Positions 14,703 to 24,439 of a stretch of DNA of 64,000 bases are shown one piece after another. The stretch's first letter is position 1, and each line of letters opens with the position of its first letter. Made by a program: the position numbers and the translations under genes. Below the pieces are notes generated by a model that was not told the DNA's origin, made no database searches, and saw nothing but the letters and a program-made list of their open reading frames with translations. Origin of the DNA: Actinacidiphila guanduensis (GTDB lineage: Bacteria; Actinomycetota; Actinomycetes; Streptomycetales; Streptomycetaceae); the NCBI RefSeq assembly GCF_900103985.1, contig NZ_FNIE01000015.1, forward strand, positions 1-64,000. Reading direction: 5' to 3'.

Positions 14703-17700
14703 TCACCGCGAAGGCGGCTCCTCGTGCGGCCCCAGCAACTCGTCCGCCAGCGACGGCAGATCGTCGAGCGGCGTCTCCTCGGCCCAGGCGGGCCGCGGCC
14801 GCCGCGGCGGCTGCCCTGCGCTCGGCAGCTCGCGCGTGCGCTCGTCACCAGTGGACTGCTCGGGCCGGAAGAGCCACGGCGGCACCCGGTCGGTCGGGTC
14901 GTCGTCCCGGGCAGTCCCGGCCAGGGGCGGCGGCAGCTCCGTCGTCTCGTCGTCGGCCCCGGCAGCCGGTCCGGAGCCGGACCCCCCGCCGACGGGCGGC
15001 ACCACGGGCGCCATGACCGTCGTCGTCTCGGACGCCGAGGACCGCGCCTCGGACCCGCCCGGCCCTTCGCCGTCGGACGGCTCGGAGGACTCGGAGGACT
15101 CGGACGGTTCCGAGGAGGGCTCCTCGTGCTCGCCGTCCCCGGTCACCGCAGGCAGCACGGCCGTCTCGTCGTTGTCCGAAGGCGGTGGCGCGTCCTGCAC
15201 GGGCGGGAGAACGGCCGTCTCGTCCTCGGGCTGCACCGCGGGCAGCACAGCGGTCTCCTCGGAGTCGGGGCCGGAGGGCGCCTCCTCCTGCGGACCGTCG
15301 GCGTCCGGCACCGCGGGCAGCACCGTCGTCTCGGTGGTGTCCTCGTCCCTGGCGGGCGGGGCGGGTTGAGCGGACCGGGCAGCCGCCGCGGCGGCGTCCC
15401 GCTCGGCCTGGGCCGCCCGCTCGGCCTCCGCGGCGGCCGCCCGCGCCCGCTCGGTCCGCAGCAGCGCCTCCTCGGCCTTGCGCTGCTTCTCGCGCCGCTT
15501 CTCCTCCGCCTCGGCACGCAGCCGGGCCTGCTCGGCCGCGAGCCGCCGCAGCCGCTCCTGCTCGGCGGCGTGCGCGGCCTCCTCGGCCTCCCGCCGGGCC
15601 CGCTCCTCGGCGGCGACCCGCTCCGCCTCCTCAGCGGCGATCCTGGCGGCTTCCGCCTCCTGCGCGGCTTTGCGCTCGGCGATCTCCCGGCGGGCCGCCT
15701 CCTCGGCGGCCAGGCGCCGCTCCTCAGCCTCGCGCTGCAGCTTCTCCAGCTGCTCCTGCCGCTCGCGGGCGAGCCGCTCCTCCTCCGCCTTGCGCGCGGC
15801 CTCCTCGGCTGCCTTGCGGGCCGCCTCTTCCGCCGCCTTGCGCTCGGCCTCGGCTCGCGCCTGGATCTCCTGCTCGGACAGCGGCAGCATCCGGTCGAGC
15901 CGGTGCCGCAGGACGGTGGTGACCTCTTCGGGGTCCTGGCCGGCGTCCACGACGAGGTAGCGCACGGGGTCGGCGGCCGCGAGCGTGAGGAATCCGGCGC
16001 GCACGCGCTGGTGGAACTCCGGCGGCTCGGACTCCAGCCGGTCCGGCGCCTCGGTGAAGCGCTCGCGCGCGGCCTCCGGGGAGACGTCCAGGAGCACCGT
16101 CAGGTGCGGGACGAGGCCGCCGGTGGCCCAGCGGGAGATGCGGGCGATCTCGGTGGGCGCCAGGTCGCGCCCGGCGCCTTGGTAGGCGACCGAGGAGTCG
16201 ATGTAGCGGTCGGAGATGACGACGGCGCCGCGCTCGAGTGCGGGCCGCACCACCGTGTCCACGTGCTCGGCGCGGTCGGCGGCGTAGAGCAGCGCCTCGG
16301 CGCGGTGCGAGATGCCCGCGGAGGAGACGTCGAGAAGGATCGAGCGCAGCCGCTTGCCGACGGCGGTGGCCCCGGGCTCCCGGGTGACGACGACCTCGTG
16401 CCCCTTGGCCCGGATCCACTGGGCCAGGGCGTCGACCTGGGTGGACTTGCCGGCCCCGTCGCCGCCTTCCACCGCGATGAAGAAGCCGCTCATGGCGGGC
16501 GCGACGGCGGGCTCGGCGCCGCGCACGGCCTCGCGGAGGTCGCGCCGCAGCGGTACGCCGCTGCGGTCGTCGGTCTTGCCGAGCACCAGGGCGGCGACCG
16601 GCAGCAGGAGCGCGCCGACGAGCATCAGCGTGTAGGCGGCGCCGCTGTGGTCGAAGGTGAAGTGGCCGTTCTGCACCCGGTGCGGGCCGATTGCGGCCGC
16701 CACCAGGGGCCCGCCGACCGCGGCCACCGCCAGGGCGGCGCGCACCATGGCGTGCAGGTGCTCGACGGTCCGCGACCGGCGCGACTCCTCGGCCTCCAGC
16801 TCGATCAGCACGTGCCCGGTGTTCGCGCCGATGCCGGCGGTGATGCCGGCCAGCAGCGAGAGCAGCAGCACGGTGGTCTGGTCGGGGACGATGCCGGTGA
16901 GCAGCAGGGCGATGCCGGTCGTGCCCACGGCGACGGCGAACAGCCGCCGGCGGGACAGGCCGGGGAGGGTGCGTGGGGCGATCCGGATGCCGATGACGGT
17001 GCCCGCGGTCAGGGCGAGCACCAGCAGCCCGAAGCCGATGGGTCCGAAGCCGAGTGCGGCCGCGTGGAGTACGGCGACGGCGACGGCGACCGCTATGGCG
17101 CCGGCCACCGCGGAGACGGCGAGCACCAGGAGCGGCAGCGCGCCGGTCCTGCCGCGCTCGGCACCGGCCGGGCCCTTGGGCAGTCGCAGACCCTGCAGCC
17201 AGGAGTGCGGCCGGGCGACGCTGCCGGCGGGCAGTTCCAGGAGGTAGAGGACGGCGATCGAGGACGAGAAGAGGCCGGCCGCCACATAGGAGGCGAGGGC
17301 GACCTGGTGCAGGTGGAACCAGTTCGCGCCCACGGCGATCAGGGTGTTGACCAGGGTGACGGCCACCAGGGCGGCCGCGGCCAGCGGCAGGGCGACGAAG
17401 CCGGTGCGCAGGTCGAGCCGGTGCAGGGTGGCCAGGTGGTCGGGTGCGGGCCGGACGCTGGTGTCGCCGGGCGGCGGCAGCAGGCCGGGCGCGGCGCCGT
17501 CCTTGGCGATGGTCCACAGCCGCTCGGCCAGGCCCGCCGCGAAGGCGGTCGCCAGCAGCCACAGGTGCGCGGAGCCCGGCACCCAGGTGATCCACAGGGG
17601 CGCCACGATGAACAGGGCGAGGCGTACGCCGTCGGCGCCGATCATCGTCCAGCGGCGGTCCAGCGGGCCGGTCTCGGAGGTGAGCGCGGTCAGCGGGCCG

Positions 17701-18011
17701 AAGAGGACGGCGCCGAAGAGCAGGGCGGCGGCGAGGCGCGCGCCCAGCACCGCTGCCGCGGCGAAGGCGAGCGAGCGGTATCCGCCGCCGAAGGCGTGGG
17801 CGCCGGCGACGGCCTGGAGGGTGAGCACGAGCAGCACCAGCATGCCCAAGCGGTCGGCGACCGCACCGGTCAGCTGGGCGCTCCAGAGCCTGCGCAGCGC
17901 CGGGATCTTCAGCAGGGCCCCCACGGCGCGTTCGCGTGAGTCCGCCGCGAGATCGTCGGCGAAGGCGTCGGTGACGTGCGCGGGCTGCGTCGGCTGCTCG
18001 GATCGCGTCAT
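14703..18011 (-). CDS. tmk: Thymidylate kinase fused to an MFS-like membrane domain
   Basis: A 1102-aa protein. Residues about 40-490 contain 10-12 hydrophobic helices of MFS-like type. About 505-710 are dTMP kinase (FFIAVEGGDGAGKSTQVDAL P-loop, then VTREPGAT and DRYIDSSVAYQGAGRDL), which makes dTDP from dTMP for DNA synthesis. About 712-880 are a highly charged Ala/Glu/Arg coiled coil. The last 220 residues are acidic and disordered with four DETAVLPAV-like motifs. Large membrane-fused Tmk proteins are the normal Streptomyces form. The start has TAGGCT (18018-18023) 6 bp upstream and no Shine-Dalgarno, suggesting a leaderless mRNA. It is downstream of topA on the same strand. In relatives as I recall them, holB follows tmk; here it does not. 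Confidence 0.95.
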   Translation of the reverse strand: MTRSEQPTQPAHVTDAFADDLAADSRERAVGALLKIPALRRLWSAQLTGAVADRLGMLVLLVLTLQAVAGAHAFGGGYRSLAFAAAAVLGARLAAALLFGAVLFGPLTALTSETGPLDRRWTMIGADGVRLALFIVAPLWITWVPGSAHLWLLATAFAAGLAERLWTIAKDGAAPGLLPPPGDTSVRPAPDHLATLHRLDLRTGFVALPLAAAALVAVTLVNTLIAVGANWFHLHQVALASYVAAGLFSSSIAVLYLLELPAGSVARPHSWLQGLRLPKGPAGAERGRTGALPLLVLAVSAVAGAIAVAVAVAVLHAAALGFGPIGFGLLVLALTAGTVIGIRIAPRTLPGLSRRRLFAVAVGTTGIALLLTGIVPDQTTVLLLSLLAGITAGIGANTGHVLIELEAEESRRSRTVEHLHAMVRAALAVAAVGGPLVAAAIGPHRVQNGHFTFDHSGAAYTLMLVGALLLPVAALVLGKTDDRSGVPLRRDLREAVRGAEPAVAPAMSGFFIAVEGGDGAGKSTQVDALAQWIRAKGHEVVVTREPGATAVGKRLRSILLDVSSAGISHRAEALLYAADRAEHVDTVVRPALERGAVVISDRYIDSSVAYQGAGRDLAPTEIARISRWATGGLVPHLTVLLDVSPEAARERFTEAPDRLESEPPEFHQRVRAGFLTLAAADPVRYLVVDAGQDPEEVTTVLRHRLDRMLPLSEQEIQARAEAERKAAEEAARKAAEEAARKAEEERLARERQEQLEKLQREAEERRLAAEEAARREIAERKAAQEAEAARIAAEEAERVAAEERARREAEEAAHAAEQERLRRLAAEQARLRAEAEEKRREKQRKAEEALLRTERARAAAAEAERAAQAERDAAAAAARSAQPAPPARDEDTTETTVLPAVPDADGPQEEAPSGPDSEETAVLPAVQPEDETAVLPPVQDAPPPSDNDETAVLPAVTGDGEHEEPSSEPSESSESSEPSDGEGPGGSEARSSASETTTVMAPVVPPVGGGSGSGPAAGADDETTELPPPLAGTARDDDPTDRVPPWLFRPEQSTGDERTRELPSAGQPPRRPRPAWAEETPLDDLPSLADELLGPHEEPPSR

Positions 18012-18187
18012 CCTGACAGCCTAGCGCTGCGTGACGACGCGTCCATGCCCGCCCCGAAACGCCTGTGCAACGGTCCGGCGTGCGCTATGCGACCGGGCCC
18101 GGGTCCGCGTCCATGGCGGCGGATTCAAGCCTCCATTGCGGCGGGTCCCATACGGCGAAGGGCGTGCGCCGCCTGGTGGAGGCGGCC

Positions 18188-21007
18188 TCAGTTGCCCGGC
18201 TTCTTGGCGGCGGCCTTCTTCGCCGACGAGGCGGTCTTCTTGGCGGGTGCCGCGGTCTTCTTCGCTGCCGTCTTCTTGGCCGCGGTCTTCTTCGCCGGCG
18301 CGGCCTTCTTCCTGGCCGGGCGCTTGGCAGGGCCCTTGGCGCGCTTCTCGGCGAGGAGTTCGTAGCCGCGCTCGGGGGTGATGGTCTCCACGTCGTCGTC
18401 CCGGCGCAGCGTCGCGTTGGTCTCGCCGTCGGTGACGTAGGGGCCGAAGCGGCCGTCCTTGACGACGACGGGGCGCTCGCTGACCGGGTCGGTGCCCAGC
18501 TCCTTGAGCGGCGGCTTGGCGGCCGCCCTGCCGCGCGCCTTGGGCTGCGCGTAGATCGCCAGCGCCTCGTCGAGGGTGATGGTGAACAGCTGCTCCTCGC
18601 TCTCCAGGGAGCGCGAGTCGGTGCCCTTCTTCAGGTAGGGCCCGTAGCGGCCGTTCTGCGCGGTGATCTCCACGCCGTCGGGATCGGTGCCGACCACCCG
18701 CGGCAGGGACATCAGCCGCAGGGCGTCCTCCAGGGTGACGGTGTCCAGGGACATCGACTTGAAGAGGGAGGCGGTGCGCGGCTTGACGGCGTTCTTGCCC
18801 GTCTTGGGCGTGTCCTCGGGGAGCACCTCGGTGACGTAGGGGCCGAAGCGGCCGTCCTTGGCGACGATCGGGCGGCCCGTCTCCGGGTCGGTGCCGAGCG
18901 CGAACTCGCCCTTGGGACGGGCGAACAGCTCCTCGGCGAGCTCGACGCTCATCTCGTCGGGCGGCAGGTCCTCGGGGACGTCGGCCCGCTGGTGGCCCTC
19001 CTCGCCCTTCTCGCCGCGCTCGACGTAGGGCCCGTAGCGGCCGACCCGCAGCACGATGCCGTCGCCGACGGGGAAGGAGGAGATCTCCCTGGCGTCAATG
19101 GCGCCCAGGTCCTCCACGAGCTCCTTCAGGCCGCCCAGGTGGTCGCCGTCGCCGTTGCCGGCCGCGGCGGCCGAGGGCACGGCGTCGGTGTCGCCGCCCT
19201 CCTCCGTGCCGAAGTAGAAGCGGCGCAGCCAGGGCACGGGGTGGGCCTCGCCGCGGGCGATGCGGTCGAGGTCGTCCTCCATGGAGGCGGTGAAGTCGTA
19301 GTCGACCAGGCGGCCGAAGTGCTTCTCCAGGAGGTTGACCACGGCGAAGGAGAGGAAGGAGGGGACGAGCGCGGTGCCCTTCTTGAAGACGTAGCCGCGG
19401 TCCAGGATCGTGCCGATGATCGACGCATAGGTGGACGGGCGGCCGATCTCGCGCTCCTCCAGCTCCTTGACCAGGCTCGCCTCGGTGTAGCGGGCCGGCG
19501 GCTTGGTGGAGTGGCCGTCCGCGGTGATCTCCTGGGCGGTCAGCGGGTCGCCCTCGGCGACCTGGGGCAGCCGGCGCTCGCGGTCGTCCAGCTCCGCGTT
19601 GGGGTCGTCGGCGCCTTCGACGTACGCCTTGAGGAAGCCGTGGAAGGTGATGATCTTGCCGGAGGCGGAGAACTCGGCGTCCCGGCCGTCCGCGGCGGCG
19701 CCGCCGACCCGCACGGTGACGGACTGGCCGACCGCGTCCTTCATCTGGGAGGCGACGGTGCGCATCCAGATCAGCTCGTAGAGCCGGAACTGGTCGCCGG
19801 TCAGGCCGGTCTCGGCGGGGGTGCGGAAGCTGTCGCCGGAGGGGCGGATCGCCTCGTGCGCCTCCTGGGCGTTCTTCACCTTGCCGGCGTACACGCGGGG
19901 GCGGTCCGGCAGGTAGTCGGCCCCGTAGAGCTGGGTGACCTGGGCGCGGGCGGCGCTGACCGCGGTCTCCGACAGCGTGGTGGAGTCGGTACGCATGTAG
20001 GTGATGAAGCCGTTCTCGTACAGCTTCTGGGCGACCTGCATCGTCGCCTTGGCGCCGAAGCCGAGCTTGCGCGAGGCCTCCTGCTGGAGGGTGGTGGTGC
20101 GGAAGGGCGCGTACGGCGAGCGGCGGTAGGGCTTGGACTCCACGGAGCGCACGGCGAACTGCGAGTCGGCGAGCGCGGCGGCCAGGGCGCGGGCGTTCTC
20201 CTCGTCCAGGTGCAGGACGTCGGCGCCGCTCTTGAGGGCGCCGGTGGAGGCGTCGAAGTCGCGCCCCTGGGCGACGCGGCGGCCGTCCACGGCGACCAGC
20301 CGGGCGTTCAGGGTGGAGGGGTCGGACGGGTCGCCCGCGCGGCCGGTGTCGAAGGTGCCAGTCAGGTCCCAGTACGAAGAAGTGCGGAAGGCGATGCGCT
20401 CACGCTCGCGCTCGACGACCAGGCGGGTGGCCACCGACTGCACCCGGCCGGCCGACAGCTGCGGCTTGACCTTCTTCCACAGCACCGGGGAGACCTCGTA
20501 GCCGTAGAGGCGGTCGAGGATGCGCCTGGTCTCCTGGGCGTCGACCAGCCGCTGGTTCAACTCGCGGGGGTTGCGCACGGCGGCCTGGATGGCGTCCTTG
20601 GTGATCTCGTGGAAGACCATCCGGTGCACGGGCACCTTGGGCTTGAGGATCTCCTGCAGGTGCCACGCGATGGCCTCGCCCTCGCGGTCCTCGTCGGTGG
20701 CGAGGAAGAGTTCGTCGGATTCCTTCAGGAGATCCTTGAGCTTCTTGACCTGGGCCTTCTTGTCGGCGTTGACGACGTAGATGGGCTGGAAGTCGCTGTC
20801 CACGTTCACGCCGAGGCGGGCCCACGGCTGGCCCTTGTACTCCGCCGGCACCTCGGCGGCCCCGTTGGGCAGGTCGCGGATGTGCCCGACGCTGGCCTCG
20901 ACGACGTATCCAGGGCCGAGGTAGCCCTTGATCGTCTTCGCCTTGGCAGGCGACTCGACGATGACGAGTCGGCGGCCGCCCTGTGCGGTGTCGCGGGTCG
21001 GGGACAA
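18188..21007 (-). CDS. topA: DNA topoisomerase I
   Basis: A 939-aa type IA topoisomerase that relaxes negative supercoils. The N-terminal TOPRIM fold (VIVESPAKAKTI, then ATDEDREGEAIAWH) binds magnesium. QLSAGRVQSVATRLV follows, and the active tyrosine is in GFITYMRTDSTTLS at about residue 340. There are no zinc-finger cysteines in the C-terminal region. Instead there are four repeats built around GRYGPYV or GRFGPYV, and a lysine tail of AAKKTAAKKTA-type repeats, the actinobacterial hallmark that aids processivity. The start codon is TTG at 21007 with GGAGAG about 10 bp upstream. TTGACA at 21072-21077 (minus) is a possible -35. Essential for supercoil balance. Confidence 0.97.
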   Translation of the reverse strand: MSPTRDTAQGGRRLVIVESPAKAKTIKGYLGPGYVVEASVGHIRDLPNGAAEVPAEYKGQPWARLGVNVDSDFQPIYVVNADKKAQVKKLKDLLKESDELFLATDEDREGEAIAWHLQEILKPKVPVHRMVFHEITKDAIQAAVRNPRELNQRLVDAQETRRILDRLYGYEVSPVLWKKVKPQLSAGRVQSVATRLVVERERERIAFRTSSYWDLTGTFDTGRAGDPSDPSTLNARLVAVDGRRVAQGRDFDASTGALKSGADVLHLDEENARALAAALADSQFAVRSVESKPYRRSPYAPFRTTTLQQEASRKLGFGAKATMQVAQKLYENGFITYMRTDSTTLSETAVSAARAQVTQLYGADYLPDRPRVYAGKVKNAQEAHEAIRPSGDSFRTPAETGLTGDQFRLYELIWMRTVASQMKDAVGQSVTVRVGGAAADGRDAEFSASGKIITFHGFLKAYVEGADDPNAELDDRERRLPQVAEGDPLTAQEITADGHSTKPPARYTEASLVKELEEREIGRPSTYASIIGTILDRGYVFKKGTALVPSFLSFAVVNLLEKHFGRLVDYDFTASMEDDLDRIARGEAHPVPWLRRFYFGTEEGGDTDAVPSAAAAGNGDGDHLGGLKELVEDLGAIDAREISSFPVGDGIVLRVGRYGPYVERGEKGEEGHQRADVPEDLPPDEMSVELAEELFARPKGEFALGTDPETGRPIVAKDGRFGPYVTEVLPEDTPKTGKNAVKPRTASLFKSMSLDTVTLEDALRLMSLPRVVGTDPDGVEITAQNGRYGPYLKKGTDSRSLESEEQLFTITLDEALAIYAQPKARGRAAAKPPLKELGTDPVSERPVVVKDGRFGPYVTDGETNATLRRDDDVETITPERGYELLAEKRAKGPAKRPARKKAAPAKKTAAKKTAAKKTAAPAKKTASSAKKAAAKKPGN

Positions 21008-21404
21008 CTTCGCTCTTCTCTCCGGTTCGAAGGGGTGACGCTGCGGAGTGTGACCGTACCTCCTGGGCCCGTGTCAAACGGGAAAAGTCCGCAACGCCAC
21101 TCGAACGGTAACCCGATGTACGTTCTATCCACACCGTCGGGGTCCTCATGCAGGCTACGTCGGGTGCGTCGATCGTGCCCGCGTTCCCGGGTTCCCATAC
21201 GTACGGCCCTGGTGGGCGGGTGGCCGAGACCGGGCCGATGCACGGCGGTGCCCGATCCGCGGGCCATGTGCGCCGAAGGCGGCGCGGACCTGCGGGCTCG
21301 TGGGTGTACGGCCCTGGGCGCAATGGTGGCCGGACGGCAGTCGGCGGCCGGCTGTGAACGGCCGGTTCTCGCCGGTGGCGGCCGGTCACCATGGCAGCCG
21401 GCCC
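21008..21404. promoter_or_regulatory. Upstream region of topA
   Basis: About 400 bp with no credible gene. It must hold the topA promoter. On the minus strand a TTGACA (21072-21077) lies about 65 bp before the start codon, with a weak CACACT 18 bp further on. The stretch 21100-21130 is the most A/T-rich and contains CTATCCACA (21125-21133), one mismatch from a DnaA box. Confidence 0.4.
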
Positions 21405-21899
21405 TCACCACACGTTGCGCACCACTGTCCACACTACGGCCGCCCCCAGCAGCGCGTACTGTGCGCGCGGCGGCACGGCGGGCTTCCAGCGGCGCCCGCG
21501 CAGGCCCGCCAGGAGCCAGCGCACGCTGGCCCAGGCGAGCAGCGGGGTCAGGGCGAGGACCAGCGCGTTCTCGTGGAAGGCCCGCACCGGTTCGCCGTGC
21601 AGCAGGTCGTAGGCGAGCCGGGTGCTGCCGCAGACGGGGCAGAGCTGTCCGGTCAGCCAGTTGAACGGGCAGCGCGGGAAGAGGTGGCCCGGCTGGTGCG
21701 GGTCCGTGCGGTAGAGGTACATCGCCATGGCCGCGCCCACCGCGAGCGTCGCCAGGGGCGCGAGGGCCGGATGGACACCTTTGTGCCCAGGTCCCGCGCC
21801 CATGGGTGCGGGGTGCTCGGTGTCGGCTGCGGCGGAGGGCGCGGTGCCAGGGGGCGCCGCGTACCAGCGCCGGCCCTCGTACGGGTGCCGCTCCGGCAT
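21405..21899 (-). CDS. DUF2752 membrane protein
   Basis: A 164-aa protein with a short cytoplasmic N-terminus and three hydrophobic segments (about residues 50-65, 100-125 and 145-160). The motif FNWLTGQLCPVCGSTRLAYDLLHG is the conserved CPxCGxTR signature of DUF2752, a small family of unknown function found beside diverse core genes in actinobacteria. The paired cysteines could bind metal. ATG 21899 is chosen because the frame upstream overlaps the methyltransferase in another frame. Only 37 bp separate it from the methyltransferase gene upstream, so they are probably co-transcribed. Confidence 0.88.
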   Translation of the reverse strand: MPERHPYEGRRWYAAPPGTAPSAAADTEHPAPMGAGPGHKGVHPALAPLATLAVGAAMAMYLYRTDPHQPGHLFPRCPFNWLTGQLCPVCGSTRLAYDLLHGEPVRAFHENALVLALTPLLAWASVRWLLAGLRGRRWKPAVPPRAQYALLGAAVVWTVVRNVW

Positions 21900-21936
21900 C
21901 GCGCCGCCTGCCTTCCTCGCCGTTCTTTCAGGGCGG

Positions 21937-23505
21937 CTATTCCGCCTGATCCACCGGCGACAGAAAACCCTGCTCGACCAGGAGGCGGATCGACTCCGGG
22001 GTGCGGTCGCGCAGCACCACGGGGTCCTCGCCCAGCAATTGGGCGATGGCGTCCACGATGCGGCCGGCCGGCAGGGTGCCGTCGCATACCCCGGCGAAGC
22101 CCGCGCCCACGGTGTCGACCTTCGTGGCCCGCCGCATGCCGCGCGCGGAGCGCAGGACGACGTGCTCGGGGTCCTCGGCGCCGGGCAGCCCCACCTGCTC
22201 CTGCACGACGTCGGGCGCCAGGGTGAAGCGGGCGGCGAGCAGAGCGGCGTCGTCATGGGCGCGCAGGAAGTCGCGCCGGGCGAACCAGTCCGCGATGTGC
22301 GGGCCGAGCGGCTGCTCGACCGGGTGGGGCCACTCCTCCGCGGTGACCGCGGGCCGGTCGGCGCCGGACTTGCGCAGGGTGATCCAGCCGAAGCCGATCC
22401 CCTCGACCCTGTGCCGCTCGAACTCGTCCAGCCAGGCGTCGTAGCGCTCGACATAGGCGGCCGGGTCGGCGCGGTGGTCGCCGCCGTCGCGCAGCCACAG
22501 TTCGGCGTACTGCGCGACGTCCTGCACCTCTCGCTGCACGATCCAGGCGTCGCAGCCGGCGGGCACCCAGGACGCGACGCGCTCGCGCCAGTCCTGGCCT
22601 GCCGTGTGCTGCCAGTTGGCCAGCAGCTGGCACCAGCCGCCGTCGGTGAGGTGGTCGGCGCTGGAGCGGACCAGCGCCCGGCACAGGTCGTCGCCGACCA
22701 TGCCGCCGTCGCGGTAGGTGAACCGCCCGCCGGGCGAGATCACGAACGGTGGGTTGGAGACGATCAGGTCGAAGCGCTCGTCGCCGACCGGTTCGAACAG
22801 GCTGCCCTCGCGCAGGTCCGCCTCCCTGGCGCCGGACAGGGCCAGGGTGAGGCGGGCGAAGTGCAGGGCGCGCGGGTTGAGGTCGGTGGCCGTCACCTTG
22901 GCGGCGTGCCGGGAGGCGTGCAGGGCCTGGACGCCTGAGCCGGTGCCCAGGTCGAGCGCGCTCGCGACGGGCTCCCTTACTGTCAGGCCGGCCAGCGTCG
23001 TGGAGGCGCCGCCGACGCCGAGCACCAGGTCGGCCCGGTCGACTCCGGGGGCGCTGCCGATGCCGCCGGCGCCGCCCACCGAGCAGCCCAGGTCCGAGAC
23101 GATCCACCAGTCCTCGCCGCCGTCACCGGCGTAGGGGCGTACGTCCACGGTGGCGCGCACCGCGTCGCCGTCCGCGTTCACCCAACCGCCGGCCTCATAG
23201 GCGTCGAGGCCCTTGAGGGCGGCGCGGGCCTGGGCGCGGGGCACGGGCTGCTGGAGCAGGAAGAGCCGGACGAGGGTGTCGAGCGGGCTGCCGCCGCGGG
23301 TGGCGCGCAGGGCAGGCACGGTCTCGGCGCGGGAGAGCGCCGCGTAGGCGACGGCTCCGAGCAGGTCCAGGCAGCCGTCGGCGGTGAAGTCGGCCGCCTG
23401 CAACTCGTCGCGCAGGGCGGCGGCGCCAGCAGGGTCGGGCAGGACCGCGGTGCCGCTCGCGGTGCCGTGCGTCCTGGGAGTGCTGCCGCTGCTCGGGGTG
23501 CTCAC
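21937..23505 (-). CDS. Class I SAM-dependent methyltransferase (HemK-like NPPF motif)
   Basis: A 522-aa protein. An N-terminal helical domain of about 170 residues precedes a Rossmann methyltransferase, with ALDLGTGSGVQALHASRHA (motif I, about residue 180) and DLIVSNPPFVISP (about residue 250). NPPF/NPPY marks enzymes that methylate exocyclic amines or glutamine amides in RNA, DNA or proteins. A further 200-residue C-terminal region follows. The long two-sided form is common in actinobacteria and its substrate is not known to me. The GTG at 23505 has GACAAT 6 bp upstream and a GAGGGG too close to act as a Shine-Dalgarno, suggesting a leaderless start. Confidence 0.88.
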   Translation of the reverse strand: MSTPSSGSTPRTHGTASGTAVLPDPAGAAALRDELQAADFTADGCLDLLGAVAYAALSRAETVPALRATRGGSPLDTLVRLFLLQQPVPRAQARAALKGLDAYEAGGWVNADGDAVRATVDVRPYAGDGGEDWWIVSDLGCSVGGAGGIGSAPGVDRADLVLGVGGASTTLAGLTVREPVASALDLGTGSGVQALHASRHAAKVTATDLNPRALHFARLTLALSGAREADLREGSLFEPVGDERFDLIVSNPPFVISPGGRFTYRDGGMVGDDLCRALVRSSADHLTDGGWCQLLANWQHTAGQDWRERVASWVPAGCDAWIVQREVQDVAQYAELWLRDGGDHRADPAAYVERYDAWLDEFERHRVEGIGFGWITLRKSGADRPAVTAEEWPHPVEQPLGPHIADWFARRDFLRAHDDAALLAARFTLAPDVVQEQVGLPGAEDPEHVVLRSARGMRRATKVDTVGAGFAGVCDGTLPAGRIVDAIAQLLGEDPVVLRDRTPESIRLLVEQGFLSPVDQAE

Positions 23506-23712
23506 CCCCTCATTGTCGCGGACCCGCCGGAGGGCCGTCGCAGGGGAGGCGGGGTTCGTTCCTGGGGACTCCGGCCTGGGCTCCTTCCTGGGCCGCAATG
23601 GCGGCGAGGCGGGCACGGCTTCCTGGACGCCGCTGCGGCTCCTAGGAGGCCGGATGCGCATCGCGGCGGCCCCGCGCCCATGGAGGCGAACCCGCGTCCA
23701 TGGCGGCGAGGC

Positions 23713-24279
23713 TCAGGACGCGGATGCCGTCGGTACGACGCCCCGGCAGCCGGGCTGCTTGGCCAGCGCCTGGCCCACGTCGCCCTGGCGGAGCGAGTCG
23801 CGGGACTTCTGGCCGGCCGCGGACGCCTTCTGCAGCGAGGCCGAGACGTTCTTCAGGCCGTCGGCGAACTTCGCCTGGTGTCGGGTGTCGAGCCCGTCGA
23901 TCTGCTTCTTCAGCCCCGCGTACTGGGTGGCCGCGTCGTGGAAGACGGTCACCGCGTTCTGCTGGAAGGTTTTTCCGTCGTCGCCGGGCGCCGGTCCGGC
24001 CTTGGTGAAGATGGCCGAGAGGGACCCGAAGGCGTCGGCGGCGGACTGGAAGGCCGCGGCGTCCGCGCTCTGCACGTCGGCGGGCTTGCCGCCGCTGTCG
24101 ACCTGGCCGAGCGAGTTGTTGGAATCGTCGATCTTCTTGATCTGCACCGCGGCCTGGTCGCAGACGCCCTTGGCCCACTCGTCCCGCTTCTTGCCCGTGT
24201 CGTCGCCGCACGCCGACACCGCCAGCAGCACGGCCAGACCGCCGGACAGCGCGGCCAGCACCCTTGTGTTCACCTTCAC
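23713..24279 (-). CDS. Putative secreted lipoprotein
   Basis: A 188-aa protein beginning with a type II signal peptide: basic MKVNTR, a hydrophobic stretch, and the lipobox AVSAC with the lipidated Cys at about residue 24. The mature part is helical, Lys/Asp/Gln-rich and has one more pair of cysteines (VCDQAA near residue 39, PGC near the end). It would be anchored on the outer face of the membrane. No enzyme motif is visible. The GTG at 24279 has AAGGA 8 bp upstream. It lies immediately downstream of the bldG/anti-sigma pair in the same orientation, which I recall as conserved in Streptomyces. Function unknown. Confidence 0.85.
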   Translation of the reverse strand: MKVNTRVLAALSGGLAVLLAVSACGDDTGKKRDEWAKGVCDQAAVQIKKIDDSNNSLGQVDSGGKPADVQSADAAAFQSAADAFGSLSAIFTKAGPAPGDDGKTFQQNAVTVFHDAATQYAGLKKQIDGLDTRHQAKFADGLKNVSASLQKASAAGQKSRDSLRQGDVGQALAKQPGCRGVVPTASAS

Positions 24280-24439
24280 CGGATGGTTCCTTCCGTGACC
24301 CTACGGCCTCGGAACATACACGCCCCCGCACACGGCCCCGGCTGACGCGGGCACGCGGAAGTGCCCCGCCGGACGGCGTGACGCGCTCGCCGACACCGCT
24401 GCGACCTGCGGCGTCGCGCCGGACGGCTGCGGAGGGTGG

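Noticed and set aside
14724..17939. 1071-codon plus-strand frame opposite tmk
   Set aside because: The minus strand encodes an intact dTMP kinase and membrane helices. The plus frame has only low-complexity Gly/Leu/Arg.
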